The translations under genes and the position numbers were made by a program. A model generated the notes under the pieces. The model had not been told where the DNA came from. It did not search any database and worked only from the letters and a program-made list of their open reading frames with translations. This document shows positions 34,589 to 47,252 of a stretch of 64,000 nt of DNA, in pieces. Numbering within the stretch: position 1 is the first letter of the stretch; the number at the start of each line of letters is the position of its first letter. Source of the stretch: Pyrus communis (Eukaryota; Streptophyta; Magnoliopsida; Rosales; Rosaceae); NCBI RefSeq assembly GCF_963583255.1, contig NC_084810.1, positions 10,313,853-10,377,852 of the forward strand, written 5' to 3'.

Positions 34589-34913
34589 GTGGCTAGGGAA
34601 TATCTAGAATTCATCAAAGAGGATGTACTGGAGGCAACCATCCCCAAAGAAGTTGAATTTTATAACACGGGACAAGTTACTGCCCTCATACCAAATCTGG
34701 ATGAGTGCAACATTCCTGAAACTTTCGAAGTAGTGTTTGTTCTTGAGTTCTTGTCACAACACATAGGTAAGCCGCCTCCTCAAGGTTTCTACTAACATGT
34801 TGATTTCAATGATTCAAGCACCTACTCTAGAATTTAAACCATTACCGAAACATTTCAAGTATCACTTTCAATTCAAAGATCAACTCCATGCCGCTGGTCT
34901 TAGTGAGGATTAA
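34589..34913 (+). pseudogene. Remnant of gag-pol junction of Athila type
   Basis: Two short frames follow gag. The first (34589-34795) includes DECNIPETFEVVFVLEFL. The second starts at 34809 with MIQAPTLEFKPLPKHFKY, resembling the LKPLP-type segment at the N-terminal edge of Athila reverse transcriptase, and then stops at 34911. Directly after it comes sequence that normally lies downstream of pol (TLLGRQP). A large deletion therefore removed nearly all of pol. Confidence 0.6.
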
Positions 34914-36822
34914 ATGGAGGTATCATCCGGCAAGAAGACATTAAATCAAACGCTTCTTGGAAGGCAACCCATGTGTTCAAACAAAGAGACATTGGAATTT
35001 CCGACTCCTACAACCAGATTGGCTTTCTTTTACCCTTCTCTTTATTATTTTTACTTTTCCATGATTGTCTTATTAGCTAGTTATCTTTTATTGCTTTCTT
35101 GTTTAAGTTTATTTTTGAAACATTGAAGACAATGTTTGTTTAAGTGGTTGGGGGGAGGGGGTGTAAACATATTGTTTTTCATGATTTCTCTTCTTATTTC
35201 ACCACCTATCACTACTAATATTGTTATTCACTGTTTTAAAGTGTTTTATTGTGTTACAAAAAAATTTGAAAAAAAAAAACGAAAAAGCTTGAGAAAAAAC
35301 CAAAAAGAGTCATTTTTGTTGCTTGTTTGTGTCTTAGGGTACCTTCCAACACAATGATTGCATGACTGTTAAAGAAAGTTACAAATATGGGTGGAAGTTT
35401 GATATGCTATTTGGTTAATAGTTAGTTGTAGTTGTCATTTACGTATTCACATGTAATCACAAAGAGAAAAAAATCAGTTTTTGTAACATGCTTGAAGGAA
35501 GAAACTCAAACTAACACTACAACCCTGTGAGACTTGAGCCTATTCTTTGTTTGGAAAGTTATTAATCTATGATATTCTTGTTTTCTAAAGTCGTTGCATG
35601 ATCTCATTATTTCTTTGCTTGGTTGCTACTTAGAATGCTTTTTCATCTTTTTAGTTCCAAATACTAGAACTTATGCCCGTTTCATTCAAAGCATAAAATT
35701 GTTTGCATGAAAAATAACAAGATGAAGTTGTTTAGTTACCACCAGAGCCAAAAAGCCTTATCCCTTGCATATGTATTGTAGGTTTAACCTTTGAGCCTTA
35801 TTTAGGTTATTTTCTTTGTTAGCGTGCATTATCTCTACCTAGCCTAATATAGGAATATTCATACCCTTGTTCTTAAAGAATAGTGGACTTATTGGGAATT
35901 CATTTTGATCTATGATTTGCAGAAAAACAAGTGTGGGGGAAGAATTTGTTCTTTTGAATCCAGTGAAGTAGTGCTTATCTTTTATGTTTCAAAAAAACAG
36001 AAAAGAAAAAGAAAAAGAAAAAAAAGAAAGGCAAAAAAAGAGTTGAGAAAAGAAAAAAAAAAAAAAAGGTTGAAAAGAAGTGAGAATGAGTTCATAAGTG
36101 TTGGTTGTTGAAGAAGGGTTCAAAATTATGAATCTGACCCTAAAGTTGTACGAATCTTCCCTTTGTGTTTAAAGTTGGGTGCTACAATCAAAAATTGAAT
36201 TCGAAGTGTTGATTTCATTACTTTGCTTACTATCACTTTAAGAACCTTTGTTTATCCTTAACCTTTGTTTGTTAGCCAATACCTTAGCCCCATTATAACT
36301 CTTAGACTTTTATCTTGATTGTTATTTGTTTTAATATGTGGAGTTTGAAATTGGTATGAGCATATAGAATCCCTGGTTCTCGCTTCTAAGTAGTGGCATT
36401 CGGTTCATCAGATCATATACATGTGTGTATTAATAATTCCAAAAAGTGTCTTCTTTGTTATAACATATGTGAGTGCTAGTTTACATGTTTACATCAATCT
36501 TCTCACATATACTTAGTATAAGGAGTGTAGTTAGAAAATCTGTGTGAAAATAAAGAGTATATCCAGTGAGGAATTGAGTGAATTCTCTAAGGCATGTTAC
36601 TACTTTCAAATGTTGTTTTAATTGATTAAATTAGAGCTAGTGAGTGGTTACTGCAATTAGGTATAAGCTCAAGAGTAAGGATGGCTAAAATCTATGTGAG
36701 TAGTGGTTTTTAACATATCATGTTTCATTAGAAATCCTTGAGACAATTGTTGGAAGGTTTAGGTTTTGTTTTGTTTTCTTTGTTTTGCTCGGGGATTAGC
36801 AAAAGCTAAGTGTGGGGGAATT
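34914..36822 (+). other. Athila-like 3' untranslated interior
   Basis: No protein domain is seen. The stretch holds the G-rich run at 35147-35161, purine-rich tracts near 35265-35295 and 35990-36070, and ends at the polypurine tract. Short frames here are low-complexity. Confidence 0.6.
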
Positions 36823-38273
36823 TGATAGAAGCATATTTATGCGACTTTGTTATCTTATTTCTTTGCATTTACTTAGTTAATCTCCATTTATTGTAGTAAT
36901 TTAAGCTATTTTCATATTATTGAAGGTCCAGTTGGTAAAGATGATAATAAATGGCAAAATGGAGCATTTTGGAGCAGTTTTGGACTTGGATTGGATAGCT
37001 TGCGTGGATAGAATATGGGCGGACATTTTTGGTGTTTAAATGGTGTTAGACACGTGCTAAACTCTGGAGAAATTAAAGTTGAGGCTTGGAAGACAAAGAA
37101 TTACACAAGAAAGAGGAATCCTAGTTGGAGAGGAACATTATCTTATCCTATCTTATCCTATCTTATCTTATCCTACATTATCTTATTTTATTTCCAGCTG
37201 CAAAGAAGAATCCTAATCACATTCAAACACTTTCTACCTGATTCTTAGAGTCCTAAAATAACTCAAAACACCTAATCCCTTTTCTCCTTGGATTCAACCA
37301 TTCCCCCTATATATATGAAATTCCTGCAGTGATTTAGGGTGTACCGCACCTACCATTCATCCACTGAAGTTGCTGGAATTTTCAGAGTTCTCTCTATCTT
37401 TTTTTTTTTAAGTTTCAATTTATTTTAGATTGTTTTTCAGTTATGATTAACATGTGTAACTATGTTTTTTTTTATAGCTAGAGGTGAATTCAAAGCCATG
37501 ATCATATGTTTTATATGAATTGATTACATCTAGTTATTGTTTCACAAGAGATGAATGCGATTTACTTATCTGCTTTATAGAGAACTTATTCATGTATGTT
37601 TATTAAGGATGCATACTTAGTTTGCATGCAAGGATTTGATGCTAGAATATAAAGGAATTTCACCTAATCGTTATGAACTTATATTTGTAAGTAGTAAAAG
37701 TCGCTAGTCATGATTGAGTTAAGTAAATTATTGGCAGGAGTATCATGCTTTTCAAAGTTACAAATACTTTGTCAATGCTTATGATTTTCACAAAACTTAA
37801 TGATCTTTGAGATGTATCTCTATCATGCTTTTCATAGTTAGGGAACTTGAGAAGAATAATTTGGTTGCGTCGCTGAGTCCACTTCAATGAACTTAGGAAA
37901 ATCTGAGAGTTAATTAGTGTTGTTCACAGTTAATTTGGGGCATTGTCATTCATGGTTTATAGGAAGAATAACTGGAAATCGATTTGTATGCATATGATTC
38001 ATGTGTGGAGAAGAATCCTTTAACTATCCTTTCATCCATATTTCATTCACAACTTAATTTACTTGTTGCTCTTTACTTTTGTTTTAATTAAATTCGTCCA
38101 AAATCCCCCGAGTCACTGTTTTGTTGTTAGTTTAACTTAGTTTTCAGTTTTATAAGTTTAATTTATGTTGATTAGCATCCCTTCTAATCCCCAGAATAGA
38201 ACGATCCCTACTTACTCATACTACAATTGCATAATTAAAGGGTTTAATTTGTGTGTTAGTTTCTACCACATCA
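36823..38273 (+). repeat. Athila-like 3' LTR (1451 bp)
   Basis: Very similar to the 5' LTR but with an extra segment of about 80 bp near 37757-37836 (tacaaatactttgtcaatgc and on) that ends in a repeat of atcatgcttttca, and a shorter TA repeat. Confidence 0.9.
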
Positions 38274-38278
38274 TGACA

Positions 38279-38664
38279 TGAAGAGTACATCGGAGTATAC
38301 TTATTCATTAAGGACTAGTGTGTTCTCAAGGACCTCAAAGAAGCAAGACAATGTTGCTCTATCAACTACGGAAGCTGAATATGTATCAACTACTTTGGCA
38401 AGCACTCAAGTTATATGGCTGAGAAAGATCATGAATGATATTGGTGAGAAGCAAGAGGAGCCAACTCCTCTCCTTTGTGACAACAAATCAGCAATAGCAA
38501 TTTCTAGGAATCCTATCAATCATGGTGCTACTAGGCACATCAAACTAAAGAATCACTTCATCAGAGATGTTGTTGAAGAAAAAGAAGTTAACCTAGTCTA
38601 TTGCAGAACAAAGGAGCAAGTTGTTGACATCTTCACCAAAGCATTGCCAAAGATCAGATTTTAA
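38279..38664 (+). pseudogene. Old copia relic, C-terminal RNase H portion
   Basis: Continues the relic from 32191. It shows YSLRTSVFS, ALSTTEAEYVSTTLAS, LLCDNKSAIAISRNP and IKLKNHFIRD, the RNase H end of copia pol, closing at 38662-38664. This part has stayed open in one frame of 128 codons. Confidence 0.85.
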
Positions 38665-38689
38665 TACTTGAGGATACTCTTGGGAGTTC

Positions 38690-38985
38690 AACAACTTCAC
38701 ATTAGGGGGCAAGTTAAATATATGTTCAGTTGTAACTTTAAGAACATCAGATGTCCTTTTTCTGTAAATCATTGTGACTTGTGTGACTTTTGTCTTGAAA
38801 AGCCAATATGGCTGCAGACAAGTAGGTGAAAGTGTGTTGAGAAAGGTTGTAATGTATTGATAGAAGAGAAAATCTCTCTCCAGAAAAATCTCTGTTGAAA
38901 TCAATAAAGAAGCCAAATGCCAACTTTCTGGTTTTGTTGGCTTAAGACCATTTTCCACAAAAACTTAGCTTGCTTTTTCTTTTCT
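38690..38985 (+). repeat. Probable 3' LTR of the copia relic
   Basis: A purine-rich ttagggggcaag (38692-38703) ends pol, and ttaaatatatgttcagttg begins an LTR-like stretch with a gaaatcaataaagaagcc polyadenylation-like segment near 38897. There is no second copy in the window, so the exact end is uncertain. Confidence 0.5.
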
Positions 38986-39059
38986 CCATTTTTATGCAAG
39001 CCCTGCACATCTCTTGTGAAATCTTGAGTAAATATTCTAGCTTGATACAAAAAAAAAAA

Positions 39060-39880
39060 TCCAACATTCACCTATTAGATTTGAATGCTTGTACTAGCAA
39101 GTAAAGTCGTGCAATGCTTAAATTATACAAGGTCCAGACATTGTGTTGTGGCTTTGGTGTTTGGTGTTTGTTTGCTTGGAACTCTGTCTTTGTTTTTTAC
39201 ATATCTTTTCATTTCAGTATATGTTTTATGTTAAAACCAAGTCGAAGTTTTCAGCCGGTCCTTCCGATTCCAATGTCGTCGTGGATACCCTTGTCTGTCT
39301 CTTTTGAAGATGTGAATTATCAAGTAAAGTTTTTAAGCTGTTGGTTGAGATGGTATTGGTATAAGAATTTAGAACAATTATGTCAAAATCCCTGAATGAT
39401 CAATTATCAAGTTTCTTCTTGAACGTTTCCATCTCGTCCTCTAGCTTATCAAACTTCTGGAGGATTGGATTTCAAATATCAAATGAATAAGATGTAGCCT
39501 ATAAAAGTGCTCGTATGGTATCGTGTATTCTGTTATAAAGTCCGTCGTCAATTCTGATTTTATTACTGTGGGCCGTGGCATCAATTTTCAAATGTTCGTG
39601 CTTAATATTTTGCTTAATGTGTCAATTTGGTCAGTCCGTCTCATTTATTTGTCTAACAAAATAGGTAAACATGTTCACTCATGTTGTTATGCTTCCTAGC
39701 CTCATACCTCCCATTTTCTTCTCATGTCATCCCAAATTCAAGTTGAAACAAGAGAAGAAAGTGGAGACTCAGGGACTGTGTAACAATATATGATGTGACT
39801 CTGTGAGTGGAAATGTTTGCCCTTGAAAATGACTGATAAACCAGCAGACGCTGATGGAAGGATGCAAGTGACAACTTTTC
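39060..39880. other. Non-coding stretch, no gene seen
   Basis: No frame with a recognisable motif and no element ends. Confidence 0.4.
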
Positions 39881-40085
39881 AAACAATGATTAATAGTGTG
39901 AGACAACTAGTTATTGATCTATTGGTATTTCTCTTTTCAATTGAAAGATGTCGAACTCCCTATCACATTAATTTTGCTCTTTTTTGCATACATTTCTTTC
40001 TACCTATTTCCTCCGGCTAAATGTGTTCGACATTGATGGCCCCCCTTATGCCTCCTCCTCCTCCCCCTACATTTGGGACATAAAG
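39880..40085. repeat. Uninterrupted paralogue of the Tat insertion site
   Basis: agacaactagttattgatctattggtatttctcttttcaattg corresponds to sequence left of 15657 joined to sequence right of 28865. It continues to tttgggaca as the Tat right flank does. It therefore represents the empty site in a related copy. Confidence 0.75.
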
Positions 40086-40370
40086 CTGACCCTTCTAATG
40101 CATCACTTTAGGTGGACATCCTCCCATGCATGCATATGAATAATTCGCAAATAGAGCTATAATTAATTTGGAAATCATTTAACTATTCGATTATCATTGA
40201 CACGACATTTGTTTTGTTAAAATGTATTTATTGTGGAAAACACTTCGTTCCGACGACTGTTATTGATAATATTTTGTGACATCAAGCAAATTACCACTAA
40301 TAATCTGATGTTTCCCAGTGCCTGCAGAGTTCCTTTCGTAAATGCGTTTACACTAGTGATCCTTCCTTTA

Positions 40371-42830
40371 GACAAAGACGGATTGCTCCACTCTCACTTG
40401 TGACTGCGAAGTGGAGCACTTGCCAAACATCGCATCAGAAAAATATGCAGATAGAATGGTTTAGCCCCCGGTTAATTATTATATTTTAAGCGCATTCAAC
40501 TTTAATTATTGTGTTATTTCCTCCACTTCGTTGGAATTGTATTTTATTTGTATCGAAAATGACATTTTATCAAGGAATCAACTTGAGCTTGCATCATCAA
40601 AATAATTTGAAGTAATTAAATTAAACATTTATTTGATCAGTTAATATATGGGTGAGGGTGAGGGTGAACTAGCTATTGTGTCCAATCCACATCTATATTT
40701 GTATGGAGAATATTACTTCAAACGGTTAAGAACAATTATCCTTACGTCGAAGGTTGAAAATTTGAATATGTAAATTACAAGCATATAAGGATGGAGGTAA
40801 ATTTACCAAGTGAATAAACTTAGGCGACTTTGGCTTTATGTGGAATGTGAGACAGTCTATCCAACAGGCCAACAATATAGGATGTCAATAATTCAGTACG
40901 AATTCATCAATTAAGAGAATGGAACTCAAGAAAACTCACCATTTATGAGAATGGAACTTAGGACCTAACATTTACATATTGAAAGAAATATTGAAATTGT
41001 TTGGGGTTTCTGAATGAATGAAACTCATTTCAACTTGTGTTTTTAGACTGTAATTTTGCGACATTACCATGGATTCAAATTTCAAACCCTTTTATGGTGC
41101 AAGTTTGTGCCTATTTTATGTTGTTAAGTGAAGACAAATGTTTTATGATCATTGGTTGTCATATAATTTTTGTCATGTCAATCAAAGTTGTTAGAATATT
41201 GTAAGGCTGTTAAGTGATTTGTTAGCTAGTTAATTAGTTACAAATAAGCTTCTATTGTGCTTAGTATATTAAGAACTGCAACTTACAAATGTAAAAAGTT
41301 AGTCAATTTTTTAAGAAATACAAAAGTCTTATTTCTCTCTAAAGTTTCTCTCTAGTTCTTCATCTTTTCGATTCTTCGTTCTTCCTTGATTTTTTGCAAT
41401 GGAGTTAATATTAAGGACGATATACAGCAACATATCGAATATAAGGAATTCTTCCGATCACCATACAAAGGGTCAAGAAAGCCAAAATTAGGTATATAAT
41501 ATATTAAGGGTAAGGACATGAAGTCGGCAGTTTGCTTGTATACAAGATTATTTAATGTGGAGATTTTAAAACTACGTTTAGTTGCCTTAATAGTAGGCCA
41601 CTGTGTGTGACCAACACTTACACTTCCACTAGAAACTAGAAAGTCCAAGCTCACTTCAACAGTAGCATTCGGAACAACTTAAATGTAACGAGTTTAGCAC
41701 CATGTGATATTTAAGGTCATAATATAATATTATGTAATAAAAAAAGTTACACATGATATTTTATTTTTTAGCTTTTTTTAGTACATCGATATTTTTACCT
41801 TAAAAGAATAAGGAGTTCGGCTAAGTCACACAATGGGCTGCCTAATGTGGTATCAAATCCGCCATCCACGAGATTCGAACCTAAAACCTCTCAAGTTCAA
41901 ATAAAAAAGAAAACCACTAGACCGTAGTACTAAGTGGCTTCGAACATTTTATTATTAAATTAGTATATTACAGTGGCTTTGAACCTGTTCTATATAAATC
42001 ATTTTCAAAGAAAATTTGATAATTTGCCTAGTAAAAAAGAAGTGATTAAACATTTTTTATGTACAAGTAACAAGAGTCATTTTTTTAAGGAAAATTAATG
42101 AAAAATGCTTAGAAACTTTGAGTATTAATGATAAGGACAAAATAAGGGGTAAAGTGAATAATACTAAGATTGATATTAGTGTAAAAATATGATTTTTCAT
42201 TAAAGTGAACAATACCTTGAACTTTTCGTTAAAACTTCTTTTTTATTCATTAGTAACATAAACAATTCAGTTTTTGTATTGGGTTTGGAACCCTTAAACT
42301 AATTTAATTTGTCAATTTTCACAAGTGACATGATCGAAAGAGACAAATTCTCATCTAAGTGTTACTTGGAGGAGGTGTCAAATGGGGATTTGCGCTGCCA
42401 CAGAAAACAGTTGAAAATTTCTTACTTTGTAGTTCACTTGTTTACAAGTATTCACTCTTTTACTAGAATTTTCAAGTTGGAATCTTTTATTTTTTTTCTG
42501 TATCGCTTATATAAAGGAAAATCACATTCTTTAATTTGATTAGATATTACCCTTTCATTTTTGTGTCAATTAACTACTATTTCTTGCTACATGGTCTAAC
42601 CTGCTACATAATTATACCACAATTGCTTTTGCTGGTTAAGTAAATTGTGTGACACCCTATTAGCAACGTAATATCAGCTATATCTCGATAATCATAATGT
42701 TTTAAATTTTTATTTTGTATAAACAGGTTTTGGCGTTTGGTTCTAAAAAAAGGAAATAAGGATTTTAACAACAGTAAAATATACAGGCTTTGGCTTTTGC
42801 TGGTTAAGTAAATTATGTGATCCTCCTGTA
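40371..42830. repeat. Tandem segmental duplication, unit 1
   Basis: The unit starts gacaaagacggattgctcc and is followed by unit 2 starting gacaaagacagattgcttcg at 42831. Shared landmarks in order are gttaatatatgggtgaggg, a segment around aaagggtcaagaaagccaaaatta, tagtaggccactgtgtgtgacc, ttttcacaagtgacatgatcg, and taacctgctacataattata. No coding signal is seen; the sequence may derive from an old intergenic or gene region. Confidence 0.7.
41765..41942 (-). mobile_element. tRNA-derived SINE, minus orientation
   Basis: Read on the minus strand it begins gccacttagtactacggtct, has a tRNA B-box-like ggttcgaatct, and ends in aaaatatcgatgtac followed by an A-rich tail (T run at 41771-41778 on plus). 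It belongs to the same family as the copies at 2405, 47105 and 49999. Confidence 0.75.
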
Positions 42831-45411
42831 GACAAAGACAGATTGCTTCGCTCTCAGAGTCTCACTTGTGAAGTGGCGCACTTGCCAAACATCCCATCAG
42901 TAAGCGCATTTCAACTTTAATTTTTGTGTTAGGGTTTTAATTTCAGTGTCTCATGATATAAAAATACAAAGTATTATTTGATAGAAAGATTTAAACCGAG
43001 TTAATTTTATTTTTAAGCCCATTTCAACTTTAATTTTTGTGTTAGGGTTTTTATTTCAGCGTCTCATGATATAAAAATACGAAGTGTTATTTTCTCACTA
43101 CGTTGGAATTGTATTTTATTTGTATCGATGACGATATTTTATTAAGTAATCAACTTGAGCTTATGGTCACTAATCATTAAGACAAATAGATAGTTTAAAG
43201 CACAGTGATTAACAATCCAAAATTTTTATGCATAAATTCATAAGTAAATTAAAAAGAGACTACGTATTCTTGCTAAGGATTATAGCCTCACCCTAGCAAA
43301 GAGAATTAATTGCGCATATTCATAATTAAAATCAAAAGAATTGTATTGAAATAGAAAAAGAATGAAAACACCTTGTAGAATAAAGTCTAAAAATCTCTAA
43401 GCTCTAGCCAAAATCTTCTTCTCAAATCTTGCGTACATACTAGAAAAACCCTAAGTCTACCAAAAGGCTTATTTATACTACTCTCAACAAAATCCTCCTA
43501 GTAAAATGTCTTAGAATCAAAGTAGGAAACCAAATAAATTGAATCAAAATAGGAAACATAATCTTAAATTAACTAGGTAAATTCGTCAAAAAATCTGCAC
43601 AGCCACGTTTTGAACCCATAACAGCTCCAAAACTCACCCAAAATAGCTGGATTTAAAGCTTGGACTATTCTGAACACTTCTCTAGAAGGCCACGAACCTA
43701 TTTGAGGTCATCTTAGGCTCCAAAAACGTAGTTTAAACCCAGAAACGTCACTTTCCAACAATGCGCACTGCTTCTTTAATAAATCGCCAGAAAATAACAA
43801 CTTGGTATAAAAATCCCAAATTTTGACAAGAACAAGCCAAGAGACACATGAATGTCCTCCAATTTGAATCACTCAATAATTCGTCCGTTTGGTCATGTTT
43901 TGCCCCAGAGAAAGTCAAATGTCATATATTGAAAATATAAAGCAAAGTATCAAAATTCTACCAAAATAATTACCAAATTATACTAAGAATAAGGCAAAGT
44001 ATATAATATAATATTGACTCATCACCTTACATCATCATTAAATTAAACATTTATTTGATCAGTTAATATATGGTGAGGGTGAGCTAGCTATTGCCTATTG
44101 GGTTCAAGCCACATGTATATTTGCGTATTTGAGAATATTACTTATGTAAAGGTTTTCATCTCAAGTATCAAGTGGTTAAGAATTATTATCTTTGCGTTCA
44201 GATTCAAGATTCATATGAACTTGTGTGTTTTGAAATTGTAATTTTGCAACATTTGGTAATGGTAAATTCGAATTTCAAACCCGTTTACAGTGAAAGCGTA
44301 TGTCTAGACACCTTAAACCCTCGTATTATTTTGTTGACGATGATGTACAAGAACGTATCGAATACAAGGTATTCCTCCGGATAGAAAGGGTCAACAAAAA
44401 CCAAAATTAAGTACATAACATATTGAGAGTTAGGTCATCAAATCGGCAGTTTGTATACAAGATTTGGAATTGTGCGTCGTTGCCTTAATAGTAGGTCATT
44501 GTGTGTGACCAACACTCCCACTAGAACCTAGAAAGTACAAGCTCACTCCAACAGTAGCATTTAACAAGAACAACATGTATAAAATGAGTTCCATCACCAT
44601 GCGACATTCGGATTCAATAATATAATGTTATGTATTGAATTCGAATGTTATGTGAATGAAAAGTTACAGGTGACATTTAATTATTGGATTAAGAATCAAT
44701 GACTACCTGTTCCATATGAATTATTCTCAGAGAAAATTTGATGCCTTCCCCAGTAAGAGATAAGTAATTAAACATTTTATATTCACAACATGCACAAGAG
44801 TCATAGACATAATGTTTATTAGTATCATAAACAATTAAGTTTTTGTTTTGGGTTTGGAACCCTTAAACTAAGCTTAATTTGTAAGTTTTCACAAGCGACA
44901 TGATCGAAAAAAACAAATTATCACCCAAGGGCAAAGTAGAAAGCTTCTTAGACAACTTGGAGGAGGTGTCAAATGGAGATTTGTTCTGCCGAGTTGGAAG
45001 CGATTCAAGGCATAAATATTACAATAATAAACCATACTAAGACAAAAAGTTAAAGCAACAAATCATGTTTAATAGACAAAAACAGTTGAAAATTGCATAT
45101 TTTGCATTAAAAAAAAACAAATACTTGTAATTCTGTTGTTTACTAGTATTCACTCTTCTATCAAAAGTTTCAAGTACCAATTCCTCTTTTTCCAATATCG
45201 CTGTCTTTAATTTGATTTGATGTTCTCTTGCCCTTTCATTTTTGTGTCAATTAACTACTGTTTTCTAGTTACATACTCTAACCTGCTACATAATTATACA
45301 ATAATTGTAATTACTGATTAAGTAAATTGTGTGACACCGACAATGTAACAATGGAATATCAGCAATATCTCAATAGTCATAATGTTCTAAATTTTTATTT
45401 TGTATAAACAG
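42831..45411. repeat. Tandem segmental duplication, unit 2
   Basis: Second unit, longer than the first because an 861-bp solo LTR (43164-44024) sits in it. It lacks the SINE found at 41.8 kb in unit 1, so that SINE arrived after the duplication or was lost here. A further solo LTR interrupts its end at 45417. Confidence 0.7.
43164..44024 (-). mobile_element. Solo LTR (861 bp)
   Basis: On the minus strand the element begins tgatgagtcaatattat and ends gattagtgacca. It contains a TATA-like gtataaataagcc and a cttagggttttt motif before a long 3' part. It is flanked by gctta and cctta, which differ at one base, so the duplication is imperfect. The unit 1 paralogue near 40580 lacks it, which supports insertion. 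Confidence 0.75.
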
Positions 45412-45416
45412 GTTTT

Positions 45417-46795
45417 TGACACATCCCGACCGAAATTAAGGCGTGCTGGCCGTCATGTGAAGGTGACGTAGCCATATGCACAGTGCGGAAGCAAAAGATA
45501 ATAATAAAAGTACGAATAAATAAAAATCAAACTACTAAAAAAAAACTAGTTAAGGTAACACACTAATGCGAGACTAAGTGTGATAAACATAATCAGAGTA
45601 CAGAAAGCCTAAGTGCAGTCCAGAAGAATGAATACTAATTACACAACACCCAAAGGTGATCCTACATTTGTGATGTTCTATTAGAACCACCGTCAAGTCC
45701 TCGTGACCACTAAAGTTGCTTCTAACTATAACCTGGAAGGGCGCAAAACAGAAAGTGTGAGTAGGCAAAAACAAAGCTTTTCAAAATCAATTCATTATCA
45801 AAAGTTCTAACCCCTCGCTGTAAAACCTGTATAGTTTCCCAGAAAATAGAATATACATATATATCGGAAACATGTTCAGAAATATGCCATGTCGAATGCC
45901 TCCACATAAACTGTAAGTAACCCAGGTAATGTCAATCAATGTAAGTAACATGTCAGCCGGAGTCACCTAACGTGACCTGTACGGCTGAATCTAGAGCTCA
46001 AATCCTCAACTCACTAACTATACCTGCACACGAGTCGGAACCACCTAAAGTGGTCTGTATGACAGGACTGGGTGTAAATAAATACGCTCAAGTGCTACGA
46101 TCACGTGAAGACTGAGCGAATAATCGCGGGTCACCTACGAGTCGGAACCAGCTAAAGTGGTCTGTACGACAGGACTATGCACCTAACTTGGATCCAAGAT
46201 GAGCGTATGGTGCGGAAGGTGAACATCGCGTGAAGGACTGTGCCTTACTCTGGGCGGGAGCACTAACACCGAGGGTGCAGGTTATGAGCTCTTTATGCAT
46301 CTCACATAACCACTAATTCACAATCATAAACCATAAACTTACCCGGCACTTACCTGTGCGTCCGTAGCACTAAACATACATATATGCAATGCATAAATAA
46401 ATAGGCAAACGCTATGCATGGCATTTAAAACCTATAAACATTCAATTTCATTTTCTGGGAAAAACCACAAGTATATAGGTATATACGGAAAACCAAAAGC
46501 CCACTTACTGGTATGTGGAAGGGTCGTAACCCCCTTGCCTCGAGTGTCTACGCTCGTCCTCAGGATGGGTCTCACCTATATGCAAAACAACTATAAAGTC
46601 GTCAATTTAAAGCACATAACCAAAACTAGGTAATAACTTCTCATACAATGCTCAAATGGGGTGTGTGAATGTGTGTGTGGTCCAAATGCAACCAACAAAA
46701 CCACAAAACAATCACCCCAAAATGACAAATACCCACCAAGGGCAAAATCGTCATTTCACACCTACGGTACGAATAATTCGAGACAGGCTGTCACA
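45417..46795 (-). mobile_element. Solo LTR (1379 bp), gypsy-type
   Basis: Starts tgacacatcccgac, ends ggctgtcaca, with exact 5-bp duplications gtttt at 45412-45416 and 46796-46800. Without it the flanks give the order seen at 42721 (aaacaggttttggcgtttgg). On the minus strand it resembles the LTR at 59176: both share ccatacgctca.tttggatcca and ttacacccagtc. It also has internal repeats of gagtcggaaccacctaaag. Hence it is a solo LTR of a related family in opposite orientation. Confidence 0.85.
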
Positions 46796-47104
46796 GTTTT
46801 GGTGTTTGATCATTTATATAAAAAAAGGTATCAAATTTCACTACATTATGTGACTCATATTCACTTTCTTTGGAATTGTACATCTAAAAAAGGGTTTTAA
46901 GATTCAATGTATACATTTCCACAAACTTGATTTTCTATTTTTATAAATAAAAAAAAATAGGAAATCATTATTGGCACTTCAAAAATCTCATTTTGCACTT
47001 CAAACTTCTATAATTAGTAAGAAAATTTTACTTATAAGGAGTGTAGAATGAAATTTTTGGAGTGTTACCAAAAAATAAATAAATAAAACTTCAAAAAACA
47101 ATGA

Positions 47105-47252
47105 ATCTTTATTCCTCTTCACTTGGAAGTGAGAGGTCTTAGGTTTAAATCTTATAGATAGCGAATTTGATACCAAATTAAGCTGCCTATTATGTGTCTT
47201 TGACGAACTCTCATCTCCTTAATATAAAAATATCGATATACTAAAAAAAAAA
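47105..47252 (+). mobile_element. tRNA-derived SINE (5' end eroded)
   Basis: The sequence tcctcttcacttggaagtgagaggtcttagg, then taatataaaaatatcgatatact and a run of A, matches the body and tail of the other SINE copies. The first 20-30 bases with the A box are not clear. It ends 650 bp before the NF-YB coding start. Confidence 0.65.

Larger units (their letters stand above)
32192..38273 (+). mobile_element. Athila-like non-autonomous LTR element (gag-only), nested in copia relic
   Basis: LTRs at 32192-33571 (1380 bp) and 36823-38273 (1451 bp) both start tgatag.agcatatttatg and end ctaccacatca or taccacatca, with target duplication tgaca. The primer site tggcgccattgcc lies at 33578-33590 and a polypurine tract gtgtgggggaattt before the right LTR. 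The 3.25-kb interior has only a partial gag and a short N-terminal pol remnant; reverse transcriptase, RNase H and integrase are absent. The internal landmark aagacaatgtttgtttaag followed by a G-rich run is typical of Athila-type elements. It must have moved using proteins of a related autonomous element. Confidence 0.9.

Noticed and set aside
35905..36111. Lys/Arg-rich 68-codon frame
   Set aside because: Encoded by a purine-rich low-complexity tract in the Athila-like interior.
43164..44024. PIF/Harbinger insertion with a tta duplication
   Set aside because: The ends do not form inverted repeats beyond two or three bases, while tg...ca ends, a TATA-like box and LTR style favour a solo LTR.
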